Source of the DNA: Mycoplasma sp. 1654_15
Lineage (GTDB): Bacteria > Bacillota_I > Bacilli_A > Mycoplasmatales > Metamycoplasmataceae
Length of the DNA: 64,000 bases
Direction: 5' to 3'
Assembly (NCBI RefSeq): GCF_012516495.1
Contig: NZ_CP051214.1
Location: 124,001-188,000, forward strand
Shown in pieces: positions 36,156 to 45,034 of this stretch. Both the position numbers and the translations under genes were made by a program. The notes under the pieces were generated by a model. That model made no database searches. It worked only from the letters and a program-made list of their open reading frames with translations, and had not been told where the DNA came from. The stretch's first letter is position 1; each line of letters starts with the position of its first letter.

Positions 36156-37266
36156 TTATTTAAAATTCTTAGATAAGCGCAGCAAGTCATCACCAATTTT
36201 ATTTTTAATGTGTGCTAAGACCCTTGAATAATTACGAATATATGTAGTCAGCAACCTTATTATATCTACAATTTTTTACACCTTTAAATGTAATATCTTC
36301 ACTTAATATATGTTCTTCATCAGAAATACCGTATTTTCTTCTGATTTCTAGTACTCTTGGTCAATCTTCTCTTTTGCCTGAAGTTTTTACATTTTCTATG
36401 CTTTTTATATCTCTAATGTATGAACCCTTTTTTACTATTATAGTTGAAGAGTCTATTACATATAAATATATTTTTTGATTTAAATGATGATAGCTTTGTA
36501 GTTCTGAATAGTCAAAAGTTCATTCTGATTTATTTAACACATTTTCTTTTGTAATTTTTTCATTTTTAGTTTCTGTGTTTTTATGAGAAACAATTTCGTT
36601 ATTGTGGGCTTCAATTGGCTTTTGATTTGTTGTTATTTCTTCTGATTTTGAGATATCTTCAGTTTTCTCTACAGTAGAAATATTTAATTCTTTACTTATA
36701 TTTATAAAATTAAAAGAAAATATTTTATTTATTTGCAAAATGATTTTATAAAACTCTTCAGCTTCTTTTTTGGGCTTACTTCCCAATTGACTTTCATTAT
36801 TCTTTTCTTGGACGTTTTTATATTTGATATTATTGTCCTTAAACAAAGAAATTATTTTATTTTCCAAAGCTTTAAGTAAATCAGTAGTTTTATGCTCATC
36901 AGGAATTTCAAAGATTCATAAATTGCTTATTTCATTTTGTTTATGATGTTTATAAATTCGTTTTAAACCATAACTACTTTGTCCGATATAAGCTTTTTGA
37001 GTATTTTTATCACCTGCAATTCACACATATACTATAAAAGACGATAATAAGTGTTTACGTAATGTGAGTTTATCATTTATTTCTTCTTCTCTCATATTTT
37101 CTCTAATATTATTTATTTCTTCAAGAGAGCTACAAAGTATTTTCAATTCTTTGCCAGTGAAATAATAGTAATTTAGAGTTTTTTGATTCCCTTGAATTTT
37201 TACTCTAAAATCTATTCCAAACTTTTCTTCATAACTATAAGATGAATCACTCAATTTAATTTTCAT
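36156..37266 (-). pseudogene. GIY-YIG nuclease-like protein D, frameshifted at the C-terminus
   Basis: From ATG 37266 (GGAGAA ribosome-binding site) the frame runs 344 codons to TAA 36232-36234. An extra A in an A6 run near 36271 shifts the frame; with five A it would continue KIVDIIRLLTTYIRNYSRVLAHIK to TAA 36156, matching the module at 26097. GIY-YIG: VYVWIAGDKNTQKAYIGQSS, KRIYKHH gives Arg and His, KALENKII the Glu. C-terminal IYLYVIDSSTIIVKKGSYIR is the DUF4357/RAMA-like pattern. The shortened form loses only about 40 residues. T21 tract 26 bases upstream. Confidence 0.72.
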
Positions 37267-37291
37267 AATTTTTTCTCCGTATATATAATAC

Positions 37292-37312
37292 AAAAAAAAA
37301 AAAAAAAAAAAA
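37292..37312 (-). promoter_or_regulatory. T21 tract in the promoter of gene D
   Basis: ACTTG, T21, GTATTATATATACGGAGAA on the minus strand: longest tract in the window, next to a -10-like TATTATATATA and the ribosome-binding site. Confidence 0.6.
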
Positions 37313-37321
37313 CAAGTATAG

Positions 37322-37368
37322 TGAGCAAATCCCCTTTTCTTAGAAAAATAGAAAAGGGGATTTGCTCA
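37322..37368. repeat. 47-bp palindromic element 3 with compensatory change
   Basis: TGAGCAAATCCCC pairs with GGGGATTTGCTCA: both arms differ from element 1 at the same pair (G-C changed to A-T), so pairing is kept. Lies 9 bases upstream of the gene D T-tract and 27 bases after gene E. Confidence 0.85.
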
Positions 37369-37394
37369 GATTTTCAGTAGTTTTTTATTAAGTT

Positions 37395-38462
37395 TTATTT
37401 TTTAGATAAATATCAATTTTTTACTAAATCAGAAAGATAAACTCCATTTTCATCTGTAATTAATTTGTAGTCTTTTTCAAAAACAAAGTCTCAATAAGGA
37501 TCAGAATCAGCAATAGACTTATAACAAGTAAGTTTCATTAAAATCTTTTCTAATGAATTTCTATTTCTGTTAAATGTTAAAACTATATCTTTTGATAAGA
37601 CTTCCATATTGTCGGATTTTAAAAATTCTAATCTAAATTTAGTTATACTATTTTGTAAATCTAAAGGTAAATTTTTAAATTCTTCGCTTTTTATACTTCA
37701 AATATAAGAATTTTTTTTAATTGTTATATTTTGTGAATCTTTTATAAAGAAAAATATTTTTTTAGATGAGTCAGGATATTTAAAAGTTAATGTTAAATTA
37801 TTATTCGCATCAAAAAAATCTTTTATTAAACCTTTAGTAAAGTTAAAATTTGGTAATTTTTCATTTTGTTTTTCAGTCTCTGACAGTTTTTCATTAAATA
37901 GAGTTTTGAATTTTTTACTTTCTTTTATAAAATCTAATGAAAAGATTTTTCTAGACGCAAATAGAATTCATTCGAAAATTTCATTAGCGTCCTTTTTTGC
38001 ACTTTTACTTAAATTAGTTTCGTTATTTTTTTGTTTGTTATCAGGTTGTATATTATTTTTTCGAAATTCTTCAATGAATTTATTTTCTAAAAGTAAAAGT
38101 AGGTCAGTAGAAGCATTCGGATTCTGAATACCAAAAATTCATATTTTTTTTATTTCTTCTTCATTTTTAAAGTGATCATGAATTCTAGTTAAAATTTCTT
38201 TACTTTGCCCTATATAAACTTTAGAATTTGAAATTCATATATAAATAGCAATTTTATTACTTAATCATTCATAGAAATTACCTATTCTCTTTTTATCTTC
38301 TTCTCTAATTTTTCCATTTGTTAAACCAAAATATAGTTTTATTTCGTCATCAGATAAATAGGAATAAAACAAAGTAGTTTCTGCTTTTTTTAATTTAAAT
38401 TGTACAAATTCGCCATAGTCTTTTTCAGAACTATAAGTTAAGTCATTTATTTTTACGTTCAT
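37395..38462 (-). CDS. GIY-YIG nuclease-like protein E
   Basis: 355 aa, intact, a near copy of protein A (same N-terminus, differing at scattered positions). AIYIWISNSKVYIGQSKEILTRIHDH carries the Y-YIG-R-H motif and LLLENKFIEEF the Glu. C-terminal module: YPDSSKKIFFFIKDSQN, ITIKKNSYIWSIKS, LSKDIVLTFNR, DPYWDF, DENGVYLSDL. It ends at YLSKK, where gene A continues towards an extra module. AAGGAAATT before the ATG. Its promoter region (T14 tract) is shared back to back with the restriction gene. Confidence 0.75.
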
Positions 38463-38519
38463 AATTTCCTTGTGTTGAATACATTTTTAATCTAATACTA
38501 TAATCAATATAATTAAAAC

Positions 38520-38533
38520 AAAAAAAAAAAAAA
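38520..38533 (-). promoter_or_regulatory. T14 tract in the promoter of gene E
   Basis: CTTGC, T14, GTTTTAATTATATTG on the minus strand, same context as gene A but three bases shorter. Confidence 0.55.
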
Positions 38534-38643
38534 GCAAGCAAATAGCAACACAAACAAAGCTTAAATTGATATTAATAAATTTTTAAAAATATTTTATTTT
38601 GTAAGTTATTTAATATTATAATTCAAGCATAAAAAGGAGAATA

Positions 38644-39525
38644 ATGATAGTTTCAAAAGAAGAAATATTTAAAATTATAGACAAATATATGAGTCAAGAT
38701 GAAGAGTTTTATCTTGAATTATTAAAGAAAATAATAAAAGAACCAGAAAGATATTTTGGTGTGTTCAGGCTTTCAAAACTAAAAAATAAATTGATACAAA
38801 ATATTACTCAAAGTCGAGAAATTAGATTTGGTAATATTTTAGAAGATATTGTCAGTAAATATCTAGAAAAAATGGGATATGAAAATATAAATAAAAATTT
38901 AGGAAAAAATGAACAAAATCAAGTTTTAAAAACAGATCAATTTTTTAAAAATAATTCGAATTCTAATATTTTATATATGGTTGAAATGAAGGTCAGAGAT
39001 GATCATGACAGTGCAAAAAAATGAGGAGAATTTAAAAAATTTAAAAGTAAAATTTCTTTGATAAAAAAACAAAATCCAAATAAACTTATTAAAGCAATTA
39101 TGTGGTTTGTAGATGAAAATTTTGACAAAAATCAAAAATATTATCGAGAAGAAATTCAAAAATTAAATATCGAAAATGTAGAATTATATTTATTTTATGG
39201 TTCAGAATTTTTCAGTATATTAAAAAATGGTAATAATTCTTGAAATGAGTTAATAGATTCAATAACAGATTACAAAAAAAATAAAATCCAAAATGAAATT
39301 ATAGATTTAAATTTCGGTAAAAATCCAGAAGTTTTAAAAGCACTTGTAAAACTAGGGAATAAAAATTGAAATAAACTTATTTCAGAAGATTTAATTTATA
39401 AACAATTAAGGCAAGAAATATTTAGTGATGGTGATAACTTGTCTAAAGCAAAAAAAGAAAGAGAATCTTTGCAAACAACAAAGAAAAAAGAAGGAAAAAA
39501 TGGACAATTCAGAAATAAAAAATAA
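38644..39525 (+). CDS. Type II restriction endonuclease, HinfI-like
   Basis: 293 aa with TGA=Trp. PD-(D/E)xK nuclease signature: TDQFF (D98) followed by MVEMKVRDDHDSAKKW (E114, K116); the VRDDHDS continuation is typical of the HinfI-type family. It would cut unmodified DNA, probably at GANTC, but specificity is inferred from the partner methyltransferase. A strong AAGGAG site precedes ATG 38644. The 3' end overlaps the methyltransferase start by 26 bases. No control (C) protein gene is seen. It is the only plus-strand operon inside the minus-strand GIY-YIG array. Confidence 0.8.
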
Positions 39526-40600
39526 AATTTTACAAGGAGATTCATTAAAAGTTTTAGCAACTATAAAAGATGAAACTTTTGATTTTTGTTTTGCTGATCC
39601 TCCTTACTTTTTACAACTTGAAGAAGGTAAAAAACTTTATAGAGTAGAAGGTAGTGAGTTTGATGGTTGTGATGATGAATGAGATAAATTCGATTCAATG
39701 GAAGAATACAAAAAATGAACAAAAGCTTGACTAACACAAGTGCGCAGAGTATTAAAGAAAAATGGTTCTATTTGTATTATTTCAGGTATGCAATCTATTT
39801 ATGAAATAGGAAATATTTTAAGAGAATTAGGTTTTTGAGTTATCAACGACATAATTTGACAAAAAACTAATCCAACCCCAAACTTTGGAGGCACTAGATT
39901 AAACAATTCTCACGAAACACTCATATGAGCTTCAAAATCTAAAAAATCTAAATTTACTTTTAATTACAAAACAGGAAAATTCCTAAACAATGGAAAACAA
40001 ATGGGTTCCATTTGACAGTTTTCAGTATGCTCAGGTAATGAAAGATTAAAAGATAGCAATAATCGTAAACTTCACAATACTCAAAAACCAGAAGCTTTGC
40101 TATATCGAATAATAACTTTATTTACTAAGAAAGGTGATTTAATTTTAGATCCTTTTGGAGGCACAATGACAACAGCAGCTGTAGCCAAAAAAACAGGGAG
40201 AGATTTTACAACGATAGAATTAGATCCTACTTATATTAAATATGGTCAAATCAGAGTAGACAATGTAAAAGAAGATTTAGGTGATGTAGAAAACGCAGTT
40301 TTTGACATTAAACCCTTAAAAGTTTCTTTATCAGAAATTATTCAATCAGGTTATTTAACAACAGGTGAAACTTTTTATCATAAAAATGGTGAACATGCTA
40401 TTCTTACAAATAATAAAGGTTATCTAACATATAAAAATGAAACTAACTCAATACACGAAATAACTGCCAAAATGATGAACAGAAAAGTTAGAGTAAATGC
40501 TTTTGATTATTTATATGTAAAAAGAGATGGTAAATTAGTTTCTATTTCAGATATTAGAGATTTATATAGAGAACAAATAAAATTATCTTTGTTAAAATAA
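39500..40600 (+). CDS. Adenine-N6 DNA methyltransferase, beta class, HinfI/CcrM-like, with RAMA domain
   Basis: 366 aa with many TGA=Trp. Catalytic motif IV DPPY (residues 33-36) precedes the SAM motif DPFGGTMTTAAVAKKTGRDF (F219), the order of beta-class enzymes. The C-terminal about 90 residues (LSEIIQSGYLTTGETFYH, GEHAILTNNKGYL, NSIHEITAKMM, NAFDYLYVKRDGKLVSISDIR) match the RAMA domain found in M.HinfI and CcrM, hence a likely GANTC target. ATG 39500 was chosen for its AAGGA site and agreement with family starts. Protects the host against the overlapping restriction gene. Confidence 0.85.
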
Positions 40601-40616
40601 ATATATAGTAAATAAA

Positions 40617-40648
40617 CAAAAATCCTTCATTTTTGAAGGATTTTTGTT
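40617..40648. terminator. Bidirectional terminator between methyltransferase and gene F
   Basis: aaacaaaaatccttc / gaaggatttttgttt hairpin with a short loop. Confidence 0.85.
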
Positions 40649-41443
40649 TATTTTTCTCTTTGTTTTCATCGTTGTTGAAGTATTTCTTCTAATGTATAAC
40701 CAGATTTATTTCTGAGAAGTTTATATATATTAGCTCCATAACCAAAAAAGGCGCCAAAAACTTCATATAAAGACTTATTTTTTGGAAAACTAATATCAGA
40801 TTTTATTTCTGTGTGACTTACTAAATTGTATTCTAAACAATTTGATTTGATAATGTCTGAACAATATGGTTTTAATGGAAAGACATATGAACCAGCTTTT
40901 ACAATTATTATTCCGTTTTCAATTTCAACTGCAATTTTTAAAGAATTTTTTCTGTAAAATAAGTAAATATTTTTATTTTCTTCTAAAAATAAATCTAATT
41001 TATTTGAGTTACTTAATTTTCGTTTTTTAGTTTCAAAAGTATGTTTTTTAGATCTAGAAATTGTATCTTCTAAATGTTCGAAATTAGGTTTAGATAAATC
41101 ATTTATATCAATTGTTTTAGTTTCAAAAGTATGTTTTTTGGATCTAGAAATTTTATCTTCTAAATGTTCAAAAGAAGTTTCAGATAAAGCATTTATATCG
41201 ATTGATATTTGAGTTCCAAATTTTTTCGAAACCCAATAAGTTAAAAAATCTGCAAGTTTTATATCACTGTCTTTAACTTTTAATTTTAAATATATTTTTT
41301 CTGATCGACCAAGAAAACTAGCAACTAAAGTTCTTAGATTAACATATTTTGGAAAAGGAACATCATAATTTAATTTTTTAACTCCAATTAATTTTCTTTC
41401 TGAAAAATAATGATTTCTAAATTTACTTAATCATTCAATTCTT
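40648..41443 (-). pseudogene. GIY-YIG family gene F, 5' end lost at a palindromic element
   Basis: Open frame of about 264 codons without a start, beginning exactly at palindromic element 4 (41444-41490). The GIY-YIG part is missing; the visible start RIEWLSKFRNHYF may be its last trace. The C-terminal module is present: NIYLFYRKNSLKIAVEIENG, IIIVKAGSYVFPLKPY, HTEIKSDISFPKNKSLYEVF. A tandem duplication of about 26 codons (FEHLEDKISRSKKHTFETK, twice, 41035-41200) lies in the linker. Probably inactive unless started from an internal codon. Confidence 0.65.
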
Positions 41444-41490
41444 TGGGCAGATTCCCTTTTCTTAGAAAAATATAAAAGGGGATCTGCTCA
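41444..41490. repeat. 47-bp palindromic element 4
   Basis: TGGGCAGATTCCCTTTTCTT and AAAAGGGGATCTGCTCA arms with two mismatches. It forms the 5' boundary of truncated gene F. Confidence 0.8.
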
Positions 41491-41506
41491 AAATGCAAGA
41501 AAAAAC

Positions 41507-41536
41507 AAAAACCACTCAAATTTATGAGTGGTTTTT
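41507..41536. terminator. Terminator after gene G
   Basis: aaaaaccactca / tgagtggttttt hairpin. A nearly identical one lies at 43322-43352 after the H fragment. Confidence 0.8.
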
Positions 41537-41555
41537 GATTACAAAATTTATTACT

Positions 41556-43276
41556 TTATTTTCCTTCAAAATAATCTCTTAAAGTTTTATTATCGTTTTT
41601 TATTTTTATCTCATCATTGCCGGGCTTTTTACCAGAAAACGCACTTAAAATTTTATTAACAGAGCAATCAATAATTTCCACATCTTCTTGTAGTTCTTGA
41701 TGTTTTTCAGAATTTATTTCATATTTCTCTAATATTTTAGCTGCTTCAAAAACGTCTACTCTAATCCGGTGTAATTTTTTATAATTTTCAGTATTGACAT
41801 TAAGAGGTTTAATATAACTTCCTTTTTTAACAATTATTGTGTTGTCATCATTATTTTTAAATTCTTTTATTAAAATTTCAATTTGACGTCTTTTGCTTAT
41901 ATAAGTTAAAGTAATACCTTGATTTAATTTAAAAAATTCAAAAATTCAATCTTTTATTTTTGTATAAGTATTGTCGGGTTTTTTGAAAGGAAAAGAAAAA
42001 ATCATCTCATTTTGTGTTTCAATAGAATTTTCAGTTATAGTTTTTTCTTCTTTTTCTTTGATATTTTGATTTTTTTCTAAATGTTTTTCATAAAGCTTGT
42101 TTAGGCTAATTCCTTCAAGAGTTTTTAACTCATATTTTGTAAACATCTGACCATAAAAAACTTCTATAATGTAATTAAGACTTTTGTTTTTTATATAAAC
42201 ATCTTTTTCTAATTTACCTGTAGACAAATTTACGTTATATTCTTTAGAAAATTTGTTTCTTTTTTCTTGTATGTTACTTCTTGTTTTCTCAAATAAATCT
42301 CTTTTATTTATATCTCATATAAGTGAATCTTTTTTGACTATAGCTTTAAAATCATCTTTATTGATATAGTTAATAATTTGAATAATTGGACTCCCCTTAT
42401 GGCATACTAAAATAATATTAGGATTGTCTTGAAGGTACTGAGTGAATCAATCTTCTTTTCTTCTTTTTTCTTCATTAGTTTGTCTCCGGGTTACAGAATC
42501 AAGTTGTTTTATATTTCCTTGAACAGAGCTAGAAACAATTTTGTATGTAGTTGGTTTTTGTTGTTCATTATGAGTGTTTTTGTCTTCATTTATATAGTTA
42601 TTTTGTGTTTCAATAGTCTTTTCAGTTGTAGTTTTTTCTTCATCTTTTTTATCTTGTGACAAGGAAGTCAGTTTTGGTACTTCAAAAGGGAAAAGATTAA
42701 AAGCTTTAAAAATTAATTGAGTTTTTTTAATAAATTCTATTAAACTATTTTGAAAATTTTTTGCTAAATGAGTTGTTACACCATCTATTTTATTTAGTCC
42801 CCATTTTTTGCTCTGACATCTTTCAATTAAATCTTTTTCTACAAATTTAAATCAGTCTGCATCAGGAATTGACTCTTCCTGGTCTAAAGTCCAAATAAAA
42901 ATTTCTTCTATATTTCTCCCTCATTCTTTTTCTTTAATATGACTTTTAATTCTTTCAATATATCTACCTGTTCCAATATAAACTTTTTTATCTTTGGTTT
43001 TAATTAAGTAATTTCCCCGCCAAAAAGCACCGTCTTTTGTATTATCATCCTTAAAATGTCCAGCATCATAATGAACATTTTTTGTTTCTTCTATAAAGTA
43101 GTGGTTAATGGCATCACCTAAAATATGATAGCAAACAATTTTACGTTTATTCACTTCATTTTCTTTATGTTGACCCTCTCATTTTTCAAAACTTGTTATT
43201 TTTAAAAATATTTTCTTGTTGTTGTTTTTTCATCAAATTGGGTAATAACTTCCTTAATATAAAGTTGATTGAACAT
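41556..43276 (-). pseudogene. GIY-YIG nuclease-like protein G, two C-terminal modules, N-terminal frameshift
   Basis: From ATG 43276 translation stops after 24 codons; adding one A to the A6 run at 43225-43230 (minus strand) restores a frame of about 573 residues to TAA 41556-41558. Without that, an internal start near 43154 could give a shorter protein. Order: N-terminal domain; GNYLIKTKDKKVYIGTGRYI with ERIKSH and FVEKDLIE (GIY reads GNY, but Arg, His and Glu kept); linker; module 1 (NIILVCHKGSPIIQIINYIN, VKKDSLIWDI); polar linker; module 2 (IFEFFKLNQGITLTY, NTIIVKKGSYIKPL, EDVEIIDCSVNKI, NDEIKIKNDNKTL). It shows the two-module layout in one frame. Confidence 0.7.
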
Positions 43277-43321
43277 AATTTTAAATTAAACCAAAAAAAC
43301 AAGAAAAAAACAAGAAAAATC

Positions 43322-43352
43322 AAAAACCACTCAAATTTATGAGTGGTTTTTT
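43322..43352. terminator. Terminator after the gene H fragment
   Basis: aaaaaccactca / tgagtggttttttg hairpin. Confidence 0.8.
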
Positions 43353-43363
43353 GATAACAAAAT

Positions 43364-43761
43364 TTATTTTTCATCAGCCTTAAATCGATCTTCTAAAGTT
43401 TTGTTATCGTTTTTTATTTTTAAAACACCATTACCGTTATAATCTAATAAAAATGACATTACAATTTTATTAACAGAACAATTAACAATTTCCACATCTT
43501 CTTGTAGTTCTTGAGGTTTTTCAGAATTTATTTCATATTTCTCTAATATTTTAGCTCTTTTAAAAACGTCTTCTCTAACCCGGTGTAAATATTTATCACT
43601 AATATGGATACTAAGAGGTTTAATATAACTCCCCTTTTTAACAATTATTGTATTGTCATTTTTACTTTTAAATTCTTTTATAAAAATTTCAATTTGATTT
43701 CCAGAACTACGAGTTAAAGTAATACCTTGATTTAATTTAAAAAATTCCAAAATTCATTTTT
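43364..43761 (-). pseudogene. Second C-terminal module, -1 out of frame after gene H
   Basis: Open frame of about 130 codons ending TAA 43364-43366, with no good start of its own. It matches module 2 of gene G and the end of gene B: WILEFFKLNQGITLT, IEIFIKEFKSKNDN, TIIVKKGSYIKPL, VNCSVNKIVMSF, VLKIKNDNKTLEDRF. It begins within the last codons of gene H, and a -1 step at CCT-AAA-AAG-GTA would join it to H. Either a frameshift-regulated tail or a decayed fusion. Confidence 0.65.
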
Positions 43762-44973
43762 TTATACCTTTTTAGGTACTCGTATTAAAGAATACAGCTC
43801 GTTATCTTTGTTGAAATCATCCTTAAGTAAATCGTAAAGTGATTTACCATCTGTATTTTTTGTGTTAGTATAAAAAGAATTTTCTCAAAAGTATGCATAA
43901 CAAGTCAAACCCTTTAACACTGTTTCAAAGCTTCTACCTTTTATTTTTATACTTTTAGTTAGTTGAGTTTGTTCAAGAGGTATATTGAATTCTGTTCTGA
44001 AATTTATAGTTCATTGTTTTTCAGTTTTTGGATTGTCGTAAACACTTCAAGTATAGGAACCTTTTTCAATAGTTATATTATTAGAATCATGAACTAATAA
44101 AAATATTTGCTTATCAGAACCAGGATAAGTAAATGTTAAATATAAATCAGTGTGATTATCTAAAAATTGTGCTACTAAAGGTTGTTTTATTCCAGATGGT
44201 GGAGGAAATTTTAATGTTTTATTATTATTTTCAAGTTTATATTCTCTATTTTCTTCTCTATTATTAGTAATATTATTAACTTTATTATGTATTGTTGCTA
44301 CTTGTGTTTGTATATTATCAGATTTTATATCTATTTCTTCATCTTTTGAATTTATAACTTTTATTTCATAATTATTTTTTGATTTAAATGGGTAAAGATT
44401 GAAAGTTTTAAACATCAACTCACTTTGTTTAACAAAATCTTCTAAACTGTTTTGCACTTCAACAACTAAATTAGTTTTGTTACCTTCTTTTTTATTGTAT
44501 TTTTCATCTTTTGTAAATTTACTTATTAATATTTTTTCAACAAATTCAAACCATTTTTCATTATGTGTTCCTTTTGTCTGATCTAATGTCAAAATAAAAA
44601 CTTCTTGTATTATATTTCCTCAGAGTTTATTTTTAATATGTTCTTTAATTCTTTCAATAAATTTACCTTTTCCAATATAAATTTTTCTTTCCTTAGTTAG
44701 AATGATATAGTTCCCTAACCATTTTGCTTTGTTGGTTGTAAAATCTGAAGAAGTGTAAGTTCCTAATTTTTTATTTTCTGGACTTTCTGAAAAATAATAT
44801 TTAATTCCATCATTCAAAATGTGGTAACAAAATATTTTATTTTTCTCTACTTCGTCTGAATTCCCAAGTTTATTTTTTCTTCATTTTTCTGAACTTATTA
44901 TTTTCAAAAATACTTTTTCGCTATTGTCATTCCATTGTACATGAGTAGTTTCAATATTAAATTGATTAAACAT
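43762..44973 (-). CDS. GIY-YIG nuclease-like protein H
   Basis: 403 aa, intact to TAA 43762-43764, several TGA=Trp. LGNYIILTKERKIYIGKGKF with ERIKEH and WFEFVEKILI keep Tyr-YIG-Arg-His-Glu (first motif GNY). Linker with LYPFKSKNNY; C-terminal module: LYLTFTYPGSDKQIFLLVHD, NITIEKGSYTWSVYD, TQLTKSIKIKGRSFE, FWENSF, NTDGKSLYDLL. An AAAGGA site precedes ATG 44973. Its T-tract is only 9 long, and with TAAAAT as -10 the spacing to TTGTTT is about 16, close to optimal, so this copy may be the one switched on. Confidence 0.75.
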
Positions 44974-45012
44974 ATTTTTTTCCTTTTGTTAATTGCATTT
45001 TATAATTTTCCC

Positions 45013-45021
45013 AAAAAAAAA
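45013..45021 (-). promoter_or_regulatory. T9 tract in the promoter of gene H
   Basis: CTTG, T9, GGGAAAATTATAAAATG on the minus strand; same flanks as the T15 tract of gene B. Confidence 0.6.
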
Positions 45022-45034
45022 CAAGAAAAAAAGA

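Noticed and set aside
27611-37312. T-tracts as simple intrinsic terminator tails of the palindromes
   Set aside because: In A, D and C the T-run begins about 10 bases after the hairpin, not directly at its base, and B and H have the tract without a solo palindrome. Termination is possible but does not explain the conserved promoter-like flanks.
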